A DNA stretch of 64,000 bases from Sporosarcina sp. JAI121 (GTDB lineage Bacteria; Bacillota; Bacilli; Bacillales_A; Planococcaceae), in NCBI RefSeq assembly GCF_013408665.1, contig NZ_JACCCL010000004.1, positions 36,634-100,633 of the forward strand, given 5' to 3'. The position numbers and the translations under genes are program-made. Under the pieces are notes generated by a model. It saw only the letters and a list, made by a program, of their open reading frames with translations, was not told the origin of the DNA and did no database searches. Below, in pieces: positions 43,066-54,936 of the stretch (position 1 is its first letter; each line of letters starts with the position of its first letter).

Positions 43066-43965
43066 TTATTTGTATAGGTCAGTCAGTGCAGATTCAAGTG
43101 TAGGAAATGTAAATTCAAAGTCGTTGTCTTGTAACTTTATGGGTAAGACATGCTGACCCTCCAAAACGAGTGCGCTTTTACGCCCAAGCACTGCTTTCAT
43201 TGCAAATGAAGGGACGGGAATCCAGTGGGGTCTGTTCAGCACTGAACCGATTGTTTTCCCGAAATATTTCATGCGTTTTGGAAATGGTGATGTGGCGTTT
43301 ACAGGTCCGTTTACATCCTTATTGCTGATTACAAATGCGATTGCACGTGCAATATCAGCTACATGCACCCAGGATACCCATTGATTGCCAGAGCCGACTG
43401 TGCCGCCTGCAAATAATTTGTATGGCAGAACCATGAGCGGTAATGCCCCGCCATCTGTCCCAAGCACGACACCGAATCTCATGAAAACTGTCCGTATACC
43501 AGCTGACTCCACTGACGACGCTTTCTTTTCCCAGTCTGAAACAGTCTGCCCGAGAAAATCGTCCGCAAATTCATTGGATTGTTCCGTATAGACAGTGTCT
43601 TCCGATGCAGGATAAATACCGATGGCACTGGCATTGACGAGTACGGATGGTTTTGTTTTCAAAGCAAAGATGATTCGCAACAATTCATCGGTCGCATCCA
43701 TCCTGCTGTCATAAATTTGTTTTCGATGTTCGGCAGTCCAGCGCCCATCATTGATGGATACACCGGCAAGATTGACAAAGGCATCCGCTGAACCGATTTC
43801 ATGCTCGGGATTGGAACCTATTTGAAGCCATTTCACGAACTTGACGTTCCCCTCTTCTTTCCTGTCTTTCCTTGATAAAATGATAATTTCATGTCCTTCA
43901 TCCAATAAGATATCAGTTACTCTCTTTCCGACAAATCCGGAACCTCCGGCTATGACGACTTTCAT
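43066..43965 (-). CDS. yfhF: TIGR01777 family NAD-dependent epimerase-like protein
   Basis: A 299-residue extended SDR with the N-terminal VVIAGGSGFVGKRVTDILL Rossmann motif, NLAGVSINDGRW, NASAIGIYP (Tyr of the active site) and WVHVADIARAI. The Leu/Ile-rich C-terminal DUF1731 segment (VPSFAMKAVLGRKSALVLEGQ) completes the TIGR01777/YfhF family. The substrate is not known; E. coli YfcH is a relative. It diverges from recX as in B. subtilis. GGGGGTG precedes ATG. Confidence 0.88.
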   Translation of the reverse strand: MKVVIAGGSGFVGKRVTDILLDEGHEIIILSRKDRKEEGNVKFVKWLQIGSNPEHEIGSADAFVNLAGVSINDGRWTAEHRKQIYDSRMDATDELLRIIFALKTKPSVLVNASAIGIYPASEDTVYTEQSNEFADDFLGQTVSDWEKKASSVESAGIRTVFMRFGVVLGTDGGALPLMVLPYKLFAGGTVGSGNQWVSWVHVADIARAIAFVISNKDVNGPVNATSPFPKRMKYFGKTIGSVLNRPHWIPVPSFAMKAVLGRKSALVLEGQHVLPIKLQDNDFEFTFPTLESALTDLYK

Positions 43966-44071
43966 TTTACAACACCCCCATTATGATTCTATACCCCGAA
44001 ATGAAACCAATAATGCTGAAGCATTAGGATGGAACATGTATACTAATAGATAGCAGGGAGGCGTGCTAAAG

Positions 44072-44884
44072 ATGCCTGTAATAACGAAAATAACACAACA
44101 GAAAAAAGATATCGAACGATACAATATTTTCCTGGATGAAAAATATGCATACAGCGTCCATGAAACGGTCCTCGTCAAATTCGGTCTGACGAAAGGAATG
44201 ACGCTGGAAGACTGGTCAATAGACGAGATGGTCTATGAAGACGAAATCCGGAAAGCATTCAACCGCGCACTTCACTATCTCGGTTTTCGGATGCGAAGTG
44301 AGTTTGAAGTGAAGCAGAAACTTTTGGAATCGGGCTACGGGGAAGCGATTGTACTTGAAGCACTTGTGAAGTTGAAAAACCTTGGATTTTTAAATGATGA
44401 AACATTTTCGGAAGCGCTTCTTCAAACGCGCAAAAATTCCTCAAACAAAGGTCCGAAGGCAATCCAGCAAGAAATGCAGAAAAAAGGAATAGGGAAAGAA
44501 TTGCAAACGAAGGTGCTTGAATCTTATTCGGAAGATGAACAGCTTGAAATTGCAACGAAACTTGCGGAGAAGATCGCAAATGCAAATCGCTCCGCGGTCC
44601 CTGCCCAATTAAAACAAAAAATCCAGAATGCATTGCTGCGAAAAGGTTATTCTTTTGACCTGATCAAACAAGCGCTTGCCAATGTTAACTTCGATCGGGA
44701 GGAAGATGAATGGACGGCTATCACCGAATCGATAGGAGAAAAGGCATGGCGCCGGTTCAGCTCGAAATTCAGCGGTCGAGACTTGAATGATAAGGTGAAA
44801 CAGGCAATGTATCAAAAAGGAATCCCGTTTGAACGAATCGATACGTTCATCGAGAAGAAGGAGAATGTAGAAGATGGAGATTGA
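44072..44884 (+). CDS. recX: Recombination regulator RecX
   Basis: A 270-residue protein, the long Firmicute form made of three-helix RecX repeats (for example ALHYLGFRMRSEFEVKQKLLESG and KLKNLGFLNDETFSEALLQ). RecX binds RecA filaments and restrains or tunes recombination. ATG 44072 is selected with GGGAGG 10 bases upstream; the GTG at 44063 sits on that site. Its last 11 bases overlap yfhH, so the two are coupled. Confidence 0.92.
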   Translation: MPVITKITQQKKDIERYNIFLDEKYAYSVHETVLVKFGLTKGMTLEDWSIDEMVYEDEIRKAFNRALHYLGFRMRSEFEVKQKLLESGYGEAIVLEALVKLKNLGFLNDETFSEALLQTRKNSSNKGPKAIQQEMQKKGIGKELQTKVLESYSEDEQLEIATKLAEKIANANRSAVPAQLKQKIQNALLRKGYSFDLIKQALANVNFDREEDEWTAITESIGEKAWRRFSSKFSGRDLNDKVKQAMYQKGIPFERIDTFIEKKENVEDGD

Positions 44885-45206
44885 AAAAAAGTACAGCGAA
44901 ATGACAGAGCATGAACTGCGTACGGAAATAGGAAGACTTCGCGAAAAAGCTCGCAAAGCCGAACAGCTTGGCATCATTAATGAATATGCGGTTTATCAAA
45001 GAAAAGTGGTTATGGCGCAATCGTATCTGATCGATCCGAAAACGATTGTCCCGGGTGAAATATACAGAATTGAAGGAGACGAAGGCATGTTTTTTCAAGT
45101 CGATTACTTGAAAGGGCGTTTTGCTTGGGGCTATCGATTAGGCGGAGAGCGTGCTGATGAGGCATTGCCGATTGCAATGCTGAAATCGGTGAAAGAGGGT
45201 AAATGA
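44874..45206 (+). CDS. yfhH: YfhH family protein (DUF1811)
   Basis: A 110-residue protein with an N-terminal charged helical hairpin (TEHELRTEIGRLREKARKAEQLG) and a C-terminal small beta domain (GEIYRIEGDEGMFFQVDYLKGRFAWGYRLG, in parts). This matches the DUF1811/YfhH family, which is confined to Bacilli and always near recX. The function is unknown. AGGAG lies inside the recX end. Confidence 0.9.
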   Translation: MEIEKKYSEMTEHELRTEIGRLREKARKAEQLGIINEYAVYQRKVVMAQSYLIDPKTIVPGEIYRIEGDEGMFFQVDYLKGRFAWGYRLGGERADEALPIAMLKSVKEGK

Positions 45207-45213
45207 TAGAAAA

Positions 45214-45250
45214 AAGGCTATGGGCAACACTTACTGTCCATAGCCTTCAT
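45214..45250 (+). terminator. Terminator after yfhH
   Basis: AAGGCTATGG / CCATAGCCTT with a 14-base loop. Confidence 0.8.
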
Positions 45251-45326
45251 GTCGACTCTATCTACTAGGTCGTACTCTTTTCTAGTTATCCAACCCCTCG
45301 GGGCTAGACAACGCCTACCGCTTTTC

Positions 45327-46310
45327 TTAGGAGTTCGGGACGAAGTTAAGTTTCTTATGCAACTTATCCTCGGAAAAAATCCATCCCGTGTAGGAATTGA
45401 CGATGTTGAGATTCTGATCGATATGCGCCACTGCGACAAATGGATAATAGCCTTTACTTCGGTAACGAAGGTCTATGAGGCGCACTTCGCATATGTCACC
45501 GATGTATGTGATGGTCCATCTATAGATGGGTGAAAATGAAGTGAATGCTTCAATGTTCTTATCACTCATTGCTACATCCACTTGAGGGGACTTCGGCATC
45601 GGCTCACGGTCGAACCGGTCGTAAATGTTCACGGACCTCCCGTAAGCGCGCCCCACGTAATGACATTTCTCCGAAGTAGCGGCCACTTTCCATTGGAAAA
45701 AGCGCATCGTCGGTGTAATAATAACTTCCTGCGCATCGGGAACCGTTCGGAACACTGCTTTTTTCACCGCTGCTTTAAGCGCGAAACGCAGTAAATAATA
45801 AACGAAAATTACTGCATAGGTCGTCACTATCGTATAAACAGGATTTGCACCCATAGCCCAAACGATAAGAGCGATGGCATGTAATATGAAAATTATGGGA
45901 TCGAATGTGTTGATAACCCCTATAGCGACCCACTTCTTTGAAAATGGCCGCAATGCCTGTGTGCCGTACGAGTTGAAAATATCGACGAAAACATGCAGGA
46001 AAACGGCTAAAAATGTCCATGCCCATACATGCAGGAAGCTGGCACCGGGCACAATAAGTGTTAATAATATGGTAATAACAAGCGGCCACAATAATACCGC
46101 GGGAATAGAATGTGTAATTCCCCTGTGATGTCGTATATAGACCGCGTTATTTCTAAGTTTCAAGACGGTATCGACATCCGGGATTAGCGAGCCGACAATA
46201 ACGCCCGCAACGACGGCGCTCATTGTCGTACTTTCAGCCACAACGACGGGATCCGCCAGTGCGAGACCGCCGAGTGCCACACCCATGACTATATGCGTTC
46301 CAGTATCCAA
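45327..46310 (-). CDS. yfhP: YfhP-type membrane-bound metal-dependent hydrolase (DUF457)
   Basis: A 327-residue protein. The N-terminal half has five membrane helices and the LexA-binding/YdjM-like metal site: MDTGTHIVMG (His), GSLIPDVDTVLK (Asp), YIRHHRGITHS (HHRGxTHS) and FVDIFNSYGTQAL. The C-terminal half is soluble. YfhP represses an immunity operon (yfiHI/yfhLM) in some B. subtilis work; biochemical activity is not established. It diverges from mutY as in Bacillus. Confidence 0.88.
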   Translation of the reverse strand: MDTGTHIVMGVALGGLALADPVVVAESTTMSAVVAGVIVGSLIPDVDTVLKLRNNAVYIRHHRGITHSIPAVLLWPLVITILLTLIVPGASFLHVWAWTFLAVFLHVFVDIFNSYGTQALRPFSKKWVAIGVINTFDPIIFILHAIALIVWAMGANPVYTIVTTYAVIFVYYLLRFALKAAVKKAVFRTVPDAQEVIITPTMRFFQWKVAATSEKCHYVGRAYGRSVNIYDRFDREPMPKSPQVDVAMSDKNIEAFTSFSPIYRWTITYIGDICEVRLIDLRYRSKGYYPFVAVAHIDQNLNIVNSYTGWIFSEDKLHKKLNFVPNS

Positions 46311-46429
46311 ATGATCACTCCTTTTGCCTGGACATCCGTACCAAGCAGTGGATAAGCTTTCTAGAAAGTCACATACATATCAATACCCTTTTATACTGAA
46401 AGATAAGCATATGCGATAAGGAGGAAATG

Positions 46430-48240
<1,811 letters not shown>

Positions 48241-48253
48241 AAACTACCAAGTG

Positions 48254-48286
48254 TATAAATAATGCCACCGTGGATATCATAGTTAG
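48254..48286 (+). promoter_or_regulatory. Candidate sigma-G promoter of sspE
   Basis: GTATAA (48254-48259) and CATAGTTA (48279-48286) resemble the sigma-G -35 (GYATRA) and -10 (CATNHTA), 19 bases apart, just before the sspE leader. The spacer is a little long. Confidence 0.5.
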
Positions 48287-48304
48287 CACGGAGGTGAAAA
48301 TCCA

Positions 48305-48613
48305 TTGACCAACAACAAACCGAATCAAACTGATGTGAATCAAGTACGAAAACAAAACCAAGCGTCACAACAACAACAAAATGCGATGGCTGCGGAGTTT
48401 GGTTCTGAAACTGATGTAAATCAGGTTCGGAAACAAAACCAACAATCAATGCAAAAAATGCAAAACCAAAAACAAAACATGAATGCGATGACTGAGGAGT
48501 TTGCTTCCGAAACTGATGTAAATCAAGTTCGGAGACAAAACCAACAATCCGAAGCAAACAAAAGTAATGCTTCTGGACAGCGCGCGAATCAGTTCGAAAA
48601 CGGTTCAAAGTAA
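48305..48613 (+). CDS. sspE: Gamma-type small acid-soluble spore protein
   Basis: A 102-residue, Gln/Asn-rich protein with three copies of the TDVNQVRKQNQ unit, two of them preceded by EFGSE or EFASE. These are the cleavage sites of the germination protease GPR, as in B. subtilis SspE. It is the amino acid store of the forespore and degrades on germination. TTG 48305 is the start with GGAGGTG 9 bases upstream. Strong proof that the organism makes endospores. Confidence 0.94.
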   Translation: MTNNKPNQTDVNQVRKQNQASQQQQNAMAAEFGSETDVNQVRKQNQQSMQKMQNQKQNMNAMTEEFASETDVNQVRRQNQQSEANKSNASGQRANQFENGSK

Positions 48614-48629
48614 GTGGATGGATACCACC

Positions 48630-48665
48630 GGCCGGCAGGAGCCTTGCGCTTCTGCCGGTTTTTTT
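48630..48665 (+). terminator. Terminator after sspE
   Basis: CCGGCAGGA / TCTGCCGG stem followed by seven Ts. Confidence 0.85.
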
Positions 48666-48709
48666 ATGCAGATAAATGGTGCCTTGAATGGAAATGGAAG
48701 TTGAAAGGT

Positions 48710-48738
48710 TTCAAATAATGCCGTTCTGTTGGTATAAT
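48710..48738 (+). promoter_or_regulatory. Sigma-A promoter of ntdP
   Basis: TTCAAA (48710-48715), 17 bases, TATAAT (48733-48738); 55 bases upstream of the ATG at 48793. Confidence 0.6.
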
Positions 48739-48792
48739 GATGAAATAATAATGGCTTCGAAATTTTCCGGCAACCAAAAGGTGGGTTTAGTT

Positions 48793-49338
48793 ATGGCGAT
48801 TGCTACAGAAGGGGAAACGATACAAGTACATAGTTATAAACATAATGGTAAGATCCATCGCGTTTGGCAGGAAACCGTAGTGTTGAAAGGTACCCGTAAT
48901 ATTGTCATCGGTGCAAATGAACGGACACTTGTTACAGAATCGGATGGACGCACATGGTTGACGCGTGAACCTTCCATTTGCTATTTCCACGCTGAGCATT
49001 GGTTCAATATCATTTGCATGTTACGAGAAGATGGCGTTTATTACTACATCAATATGAGCTCGCCGTTCGTGTACGATAACAAATCGTTGAAGTACATCGA
49101 TTATGATCTTGATGTGAAAGTGTTCCCCGACATGAGCTATATGATTCTTGACGAGGATGAATATGCCGATCACAGGAAACAGATGGGTTATCCCGATGTC
49201 ATTGACCAGATACTCCAGAAGAATTTGGATACTTTATTGGGGTGGATCAAACAACGCAGGGGTCCATTCGCTCCAGACTTCATTGAAGTTTGGACTTCCA
49301 GGTACGAGTTCCACAAGCAGGTGAAAAAAAGTAAGTGA
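48793..49338 (+). CDS. ntdP: Nucleoside tri-/diphosphate phosphatase (DUF402, YgaC-like)
   Basis: A 181-residue DUF402 protein. It lines up with B. subtilis Yga[47 protein letters not shown] and [13 protein letters not shown] with the conserved Asp cluster, then [11 protein letters not shown]. Members hydrolyse nucleoside tri- and diphosphates with divalent metals. The ATG at 48793 is chosen because homologues begin here and AAAGGTGGG lies upstream; a frame extends further 5' through the promoter but is not credible. Confidence 0.9.
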   Translation: MAIATEGETIQVHSYKHNGKIHRVWQETVVLKGTRNIVIGANERTLVTESDGRTWLTREPSICYFHAEHWFNIICMLREDGVYYYINMSSPFVYDNKSLKYIDYDLDVKVFPDMSYMILDEDEYADHRKQMGYPDVIDQILQKNLDTLLGWIKQRRGPFAPDFIEVWTSRYEFHKQVKKSK

Positions 49339-49376
49339 AAAGCCTGATCGCGACTCTTTGCGGCAGGCTTTTTCTG
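49338..49376 (+). terminator. Terminator after ntdP
   Basis: AAAGCCTG / CAGGCTTT stem followed by TTTCTG; overlaps the stop codon. Confidence 0.78.
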
Positions 49377-49390
49377 TAGGAGGTGTATGG

Positions 49391-51142
49391 ATGGGTGACA
49401 TTATAAGGCGCTATATGAAGTTCGTTAAACCGTATAATTGGTACATCATACTGACGATACTTATCGGTATCGTGAAATTTGCAATTCCTTTATTCCTGCC
49501 GCTGTTGATGAAAATCGTTATTGATGAAATCATCGGATCGGAGACGCTTACTGCGGCGGAGATGACACGGCAATTATTTTATTGGCTAGGCGGTACGGTT
49601 CTTGTGTTCATCATCATCAGGCCGCCGGTTGAATATTACCGGCAATATTATGCCCAGTATGTGAGCAATAAGATTCTGTATGATATCCGAAAGGAATTGT
49701 ATTCGCATCTACAAAAATTGAGCCTTAGCTACTATTCAAACACACGGGCAGGCGAAATTATTTCACGGGTCATAAACGACGTCGAGCAAACGAAGAACTT
49801 CGTTATGATTGGGCTGATGAATATTTGGCTCGACCTCGCGACCATTATCATTGCGGTCATCATCATGCTGACAATGGATGTGCCACTCACACTTGTTACG
49901 CTTCTCGCATTCCCGTTTTATGCGTACAGTGTAAAGCATTTTTTCGGGAAATTACGTGAACTGACAGGGAAACGATCTCAAGCGCTGGCCGATGTGCAAA
50001 GCTACCTGCATGAACGCGTTGCCGGCGTAAGTGTCATTAAAAGTTTCGCCCTTGAAGAGGTCGAACAGGAACGTTTTAATAAGACGAACGGCAATTTCCT
50101 GGATAAAGCACTAGATCACACAAGGTGGAATGCGAAAGCATTTGCGGTCGTCAATACGATCACCGATATTGCACCGCTTCTTGTTCTTGCATACGCAGGG
50201 TATCAGGTCATCAATCATGATTTGTCCGTTGGAACGATGGTTGCCTTCATCGCGTACATCGACCGGGTTTATAATCCGCTTCGAAGGTTGGTCAATGCAT
50301 CGACAACCCTAACGCAATCATTCGCATCCATGGACCGGGTCTTCGATTTGATGGAGCAGGAGTATGATATTACGAACAAACCGGGTGCAAAGGAACTCCC
50401 TCCGATTGAAGGTGAAATCGAGTTTGATAATGTGAGCTTCACTTATGAAGAGGATGGAGAAAAGGTATTAAACGGTATTGATTTCACAGTCAACCCAGGT
50501 GAAACAGTCGCATTCGTCGGTATGAGCGGTGGAGGGAAATCGACGATTATCGGGCTGATTCCAAGGTTCCATGATGTCTCGGGCGGTGCTGTCCGGGTTG
50601 ATGGACATGATTTGCGCGATGTTACTATTAAATCACTGCGCGATCAGATCGGAATTGTTTTGCAGGATACTATATTGTTCAGTGACTCTGTAAAAAGCAA
50701 TATATTGATGGGGAAATCGGAAGCAACTGATGAAGAAGTGATTGCCGCCGCGAAAGCCGCGAATGCACATGAATTCATCGAAACACTGCCACTCGGTTAT
50801 GATACAAAAGTCGGGGAGCGCGGTGTGAAACTTTCCGGTGGTCAGAAGCAAAGGATTGCGATTGCGCGTGTCTTTTTGAAAAATCCTCCGCTTCTCATTT
50901 TGGACGAGGCGACATCCGCGCTTGACCTTGAGAGTGAAGCGCTCATTCAGGAATCACTTGATAGGCTTGCACATGAAAGAACTACATTAATCGTGGCACA
51001 CCGTTTGTCGACGATTACACATGCCGATAAAATTCTCGTCATTGACGCCGGAGAACTCAAAGAGATGGGAAATCATGAGGAATTGATGGCGCTGCAGGGA
51101 ATTTATTACGGATTGTTCCAGGTACAAATGTTGGGAGATTAA
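49391..51142 (+). CDS. ygaD: ABC transporter, fused permease and ATPase (YgaD-like)
   Basis: A 583-residue half transporter with an N-terminal six-helix exporter domain (about 20-320) and a nucleotide-binding domain: Walker A GMSGGGKST, Q-loop, signature LSGGQKQR, Walker B LLILDEATS and the His of IVAHRLST. It dimerises to export lipids, drugs or peptides; the substrate is unknown. ATG 49391 has AGGAGGTG 5 bases upstream. It occupies the ygaD position of the Bacillus order. Confidence 0.9.
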   Translation: MGDIIRRYMKFVKPYNWYIILTILIGIVKFAIPLFLPLLMKIVIDEIIGSETLTAAEMTRQLFYWLGGTVLVFIIIRPPVEYYRQYYAQYVSNKILYDIRKELYSHLQKLSLSYYSNTRAGEIISRVINDVEQTKNFVMIGLMNIWLDLATIIIAVIIMLTMDVPLTLVTLLAFPFYAYSVKHFFGKLRELTGKRSQALADVQSYLHERVAGVSVIKSFALEEVEQERFNKTNGNFLDKALDHTRWNAKAFAVVNTITDIAPLLVLAYAGYQVINHDLSVGTMVAFIAYIDRVYNPLRRLVNASTTLTQSFASMDRVFDLMEQEYDITNKPGAKELPPIEGEIEFDNVSFTYEEDGEKVLNGIDFTVNPGETVAFVGMSGGGKSTIIGLIPRFHDVSGGAVRVDGHDLRDVTIKSLRDQIGIVLQDTILFSDSVKSNILMGKSEATDEEVIAAAKAANAHEFIETLPLGYDTKVGERGVKLSGGQKQRIAIARVFLKNPPLLILDEATSALDLESEALIQESLDRLAHERTTLIVAHRLSTITHADKILVIDAGELKEMGNHEELMALQGIYYGLFQVQMLGD

Positions 51143-51155
51143 TACATGAAAATAG

Positions 51156-51203
51156 AGAAGGCATGCCGCAGAAAGGTTATATTTTCTGAAGCATGCCTTT
51201 CTT
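51156..51203 (+). terminator. Terminator after ygaD
   Basis: AAGGCATGC / GCATGCCTT arms around an inner hairpin (CAGAAA/TTTCTG), then TCTT. Confidence 0.8.
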
Positions 51204-51228
51204 AATAGTGCATTCTATGAAAATAGTA

Positions 51229-51256
51229 TTGCCTTTACCTAGAACAATTGTATAAT
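51229..51256 (+). promoter_or_regulatory. Sigma-A promoter of the peptide ABC operon
   Basis: TTGCCT (51229-51234), 16 bases, TATAAT (51251-51256), 36 bases before the first gene. Confidence 0.65.
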
Positions 51257-51292
51257 AATGATTAGCTTTATAATTCAGAAAAAGGTGATTCG

Positions 51293-52342
51293 ATGGATGA
51301 AAGAAAGACTGTTCTCCAAGTAAAAGATTTGCAGACGACCTTTTTTACCGATTCAGGGGAAATACCGGCTGTAGATCATATCGATTTTCACTTGAAGGAA
51401 GGCGAAGTCCTAGGTATTGTCGGAGAGTCCGGTTGCGGGAAAAGTGTAACTTCTTTATCAATCATGGGTCTTGTACCAAAACCTCCCGGGAAAGTTGTTG
51501 GGGGAGAAATACTATTTGAAGATAAAGATTTACTGACGATGACAGAAACGCAGATGCGGCATATTCGGGGAAATGACATTGCAATGATTTTCCAAGAACC
51601 GATGACTTCATTGAATCCTTTGTTTTCAATCGGTAATCAGATGACAGAAGCGGTACTTATCCATGTAAAAAGTTTGTCTAAGAAAAAGGCGGCTGCCCGG
51701 GCGATTGAAATGTTGAAACTCGTCGGATTGCCGCGCGCGGAAGAAATGATGAGAGACTATCCACACCAATTGTCCGGGGGGATGCGGCAACGTGTAATGA
51801 TAGCGATGGCGCTCGTATGTGACCCGAAGGTACTCATTGCAGACGAACCGACCACTGCTTTAGATGTAACAATTCAAGCCCAGATTTTGAAATTGATGCG
51901 GGATTTGAACACAAGATTGAATACGGCTGTTCTCCTCATTACACATGATTTGGGTGTCGTTGCAGAAACCTGTGAACGTGTCATTGTTATGTATGCCGGT
52001 CAAATCATTGAAGAGGCCTCGGTTAAGATGATTTTTGAAGACCCGCAACACCCGTATACTAAAGGATTGATTCAATCGGTTCCTGACATGCGCTACAAGA
52101 AGGAGCGGCTCTATTCCATCCCTGGGAACGTGCCGAAACCCGGTTCGGTTCTGCAGGGATGCAGATTTGCAACGAGGTGCGAGTTCGCATTTGACCGTTG
52201 TCTAAAAGAAAACCCTGAACTATATGAAACATCGGACGCTCATCGGACCAGATGCTTCCTATATGACGGAGAAGGGGTGGGAATGCATGACAACAAAGCC
52301 CTTGCTGGAAGTAGAGGGATTGAAGAAATATTTCCCGGTTAA
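51293..52342 (+). CDS. Peptide ABC transporter ATPase (DppD/OppD type)
   Basis: A 349-residue ATPase: Walker A GESGCGKS, signature LSGGMRQR, Walker [15 protein letters not shown], and the C-terminal oligopeptide-transporter extension with four Cys ([15 protein letters not shown]). The last feature may hold an Fe-S cluster in this family. It is the first of five genes in a complete dipeptide/oligopeptide (or nickel) importer, order D-F-A-B-C. The last 56 bases overlap the next gene. GAAAAAGGTG precedes ATG. Confidence 0.92.
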   Translation: MDERKTVLQVKDLQTTFFTDSGEIPAVDHIDFHLKEGEVLGIVGESGCGKSVTSLSIMGLVPKPPGKVVGGEILFEDKDLLTMTETQMRHIRGNDIAMIFQEPMTSLNPLFSIGNQMTEAVLIHVKSLSKKKAAARAIEMLKLVGLPRAEEMMRDYPHQLSGGMRQRVMIAMALVCDPKVLIADEPTTALDVTIQAQILKLMRDLNTRLNTAVLLITHDLGVVAETCERVIVMYAGQIIEEASVKMIFEDPQHPYTKGLIQSVPDMRYKKERLYSIPGNVPKPGSVLQGCRFATRCEFAFDRCLKENPELYETSDAHRTRCFLYDGEGVGMHDNKALAGSRGIEEIFPG

Positions 52343-53300
52343 AAAAGGGATGCTTGGAAGGACAGTCGGGCATGTCAAGGCAGTTGACGACGTTTCGTTT
52401 TATGTCAATGAAGGTGAAACACTCGGTATCGTAGGAGAATCGGGATGCGGCAAATCAACGACGGGGCGTATGCTCATGCGTCTTCTTGAACCGACCGAAG
52501 GGAAAGTGGTATTCGACGGAAAAGACTTGACGTCATTAACTTCCGATGAAATGCGCAAGACAAGACGGGATATCCAAATGGTATTCCAAGATCCATATGC
52601 ATCGTTGAATCCACGTCATACAATAGAAAAGATTTTGGAAGAACCGCTAATTGTGCATGGTATTGATAATCCGAAAGAACGAAAAAAGAAAGTGCGTGAA
52701 TTCCTGGAAATAGTCGGGCTGAGTGCCTACCATGCAAAACGGTATCCGCATCAGTTCAGTGGAGGACAGCGCCAGCGCATCGGCATTGCCCGTGCATTGA
52801 TGACGAATCCGAAATTGATAATCGCCGACGAGCCAGTTTCGGCCCTTGATGTGTCTATTCAGTCGCAAGTGTTAAACTTGATGCAAGACTTGCAGAAGGA
52901 ATTTAACCTCACCTATATTTTCATCGCCCATGATTTAGGGGTCGTCCGTCATATAAGTGATCGCGTCGGAGTCATGTATCTTGGGAGGATGGTTGAAATG
53001 GCTGCAAGTGAGCAACTTTACGCGAAGCCGCTTCATCCATATACGCAGGCGCTGTTATCCGCAGTTCCGGTTCCAGATCCGGATTATCAGAAAGAGCAGA
53101 TTCTTCTAGCGGGGGATATTCCTAATCCCGCAAATCCTCCTAGCGGTTGCACGTTCCATACGCGTTGTCCGCATAAGATGGATATTTGTACAAAGTTTGC
53201 TCCACAACTTGTTGAGCAAGATTCGGGTCATTCTGTCGCCTGTCATCTTTATAGTGATCAGGTGGACAATGATATAAAACAGATGGAGGGGTCCTTATGA
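52287..53300 (+). CDS. Peptide ABC transporter ATPase (DppF/OppF type)
   Basis: A 337-residue ATPase with Walker [10 protein letters not shown], signature FSGGQRQR, Walker B LIIADEPVSALDVS and the Cys-rich tail GCTFHTRCPHKMDIC. The N-terminus has the OppF-specific [22 protein letters not shown] 52287 is chosen with GAAGGGGTGGG upstream, inside the end of the previous gene; the frame is open further 5' to 52224 without a site. Its stop overlaps the next start (ATGA). Confidence 0.92.
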   Translation: MTTKPLLEVEGLKKYFPVKKGMLGRTVGHVKAVDDVSFYVNEGETLGIVGESGCGKSTTGRMLMRLLEPTEGKVVFDGKDLTSLTSDEMRKTRRDIQMVFQDPYASLNPRHTIEKILEEPLIVHGIDNPKERKKKVREFLEIVGLSAYHAKRYPHQFSGGQRQRIGIARALMTNPKLIIADEPVSALDVSIQSQVLNLMQDLQKEFNLTYIFIAHDLGVVRHISDRVGVMYLGRMVEMAASEQLYAKPLHPYTQALLSAVPVPDPDYQKEQILLAGDIPNPANPPSGCTFHTRCPHKMDICTKFAPQLVEQDSGHSVACHLYSDQVDNDIKQMEGSL

Positions 53301-54916
53301 GTAAAAAGAAGTTAGGTTCATTTGCGTTACTGTTGCTACTCATTCTTTCGACTGCTCTTGCGGCTTGTTCGTCAGATACTGGCGACGGCAAGACAGAAGG
53401 CGGAAAGACTGCAGATGGAGAAAATGTAAAAGATATATTGGTATTTGGACGAGGTGGAGATTCGACTTCACTTGACCCATCAAGGGTGACAGAAGGGGAA
53501 TCATTCAAAGTAACGGTCAATCTCTACGAAACACTTCTGAATTTCGGTGAGCAGGATACGACGATCAATCCTGGACTTGCAACTGAGTGGGAGCCGAGTG
53601 AAGATGGTTTAACGTATACATTCAAATTGCGTGAAGGCGTCAAATTCCATGATGGAACTGACTTCAATGCCGACGCGGTAGTAAAAAACTTCGAGCGTTG
53701 GGCAAATGGAGATGCGGAGAAATTCCCATACTATAATTCAATGTTCGGTGGTTTCAAAGGTGATGAAGGACATGTCATTGATTCGGTTACAGCAGACGGT
53801 GATAACACAGTCATCATAAAATTGACGCGTCCACAAGCGCCATTCCTTAAAAATATTGCAATGAGCATGTTTGCGATTGCAAGCCCGACTGCTTTTGAAA
53901 AAGGCGATGATGAATTCGAACGAAATCCGGTAGGAACTGGTCCATTCAAGTTCGTCGAATGGAAACCGAATGAAACAATTACTATTGAAAAGTTTGATGA
54001 TTACTGGGATGAAGGGCTGCCAAAACTTAAAAAGATCATATTCCGCTCAATTCCTGATAACTCAGCACGTTTGAATGCATTGATGGCTGGTGATATCGAA
54101 CTTGCGGATGGTATTAATCCATCGGATGGCAAAGCGGTAGAAGACAATGACAAACTGCAATTATTTGAACGTCCGTCCATGAACGTCGGCTACTTGGGTC
54201 TAACAGTAACACGCCCTCCATTCGATAAAGTGGAAGTGCGTCAAGCGATTAACCATGCAATCGACAAACAGTCAATCATTGACTCATTCTTCGAAGGACG
54301 TGCGGATATCGCAAAAAATCCGATGCCGACATCCATTTCAGGATATAACGAAGATATTGAAGGATACGAATACAATCCTGAAAAAGCGAAAGAACTTCTG
54401 AAAGCGGCAGGACTTGAAGATGGTTTTGAGATGGAACTGTGGGCAATGCCGGTTCCACGTCCATACATGCCGGATGGTAAAAAAGTCGCTGAAGTCATTC
54501 AGAAAAACCTTGCAGATGTAGGAATTACTGCGAAAATCGTTTCACATGAATGGGCTACGTACTTGGAATTGGCAAGTAAAGGAGATGCAGATGCGTTCAT
54601 GCTCGGCTGGACCGGGGATAACGGAGATGCAGACAACTTCCTATACGTTTTGCTTGATGAAGATAATATCGGCAGCAATAACTATACGTACTACAAAAAC
54701 GATAAACTCCACGATATCCTCATCGCAGCACAAACGGAAGTCGATGAAGATAAACGGAATGAACTGTATAAAGAAGCACAGGAAATCATTCATGCAGATG
54801 CTCCTTGGGTACCACTTGCTCACTCAACTCCACTTCTTGGAGGAGCGAAGGATCTAACAGGTTTCCTTCCACACCCAACTGGATCGGATTTGCTTTCGAA
54901 CGTAGAATTTAAGTAA
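53297..54916 (+). CDS. Peptide ABC transporter substrate-binding lipoprotein
   Basis: A 539-residue extracytoplasmic solute-binding protein (SBP_bac_5). The lipobox LAAC puts the lipid-modified Cys at residue 24. A hydrophilic linker follows, then the DppA/OppA pattern of EWEPSEDGLTYTFKLREGVKFHDG, NPVGTGPFKFVEW and VRQAINHAIDK. It captures peptides for the adjacent permeases. Its position between the ATPases and permeases is as in many Bacilli. Ligand specificity (di-, oligopeptide, nickel) is not apparent. Confidence 0.92.
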   Translation: MSKKKLGSFALLLLLILSTALAACSSDTGDGKTEGGKTADGENVKDILVFGRGGDSTSLDPSRVTEGESFKVTVNLYETLLNFGEQDTTINPGLATEWEPSEDGLTYTFKLREGVKFHDGTDFNADAVVKNFERWANGDAEKFPYYNSMFGGFKGDEGHVIDSVTADGDNTVIIKLTRPQAPFLKNIAMSMFAIASPTAFEKGDDEFERNPVGTGPFKFVEWKPNETITIEKFDDYWDEGLPKLKKIIFRSIPDNSARLNALMAGDIELADGINPSDGKAVEDNDKLQLFERPSMNVGYLGLTVTRPPFDKVEVRQAINHAIDKQSIIDSFFEGRADIAKNPMPTSISGYNEDIEGYEYNPEKAKELLKAAGLEDGFEMELWAMPVPRPYMPDGKKVAEVIQKNLADVGITAKIVSHEWATYLELASKGDADAFMLGWTGDNGDADNFLYVLLDEDNIGSNNYTYYKNDKLHDILIAAQTEVDEDKRNELYKEAQEIIHADAPWVPLAHSTPLLGGAKDLTGFLPHPTGSDLLSNVEFK

Positions 54917-54936
54917 GTGTGTTTATGTAATAGTTG

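Noticed and set aside
48688..48792. N-terminal extension of NtdP
   Set aside because: The frame is open but contains the promoter TTCAAA-N17-TATAAT, and homologues start at the ATG at 48793.
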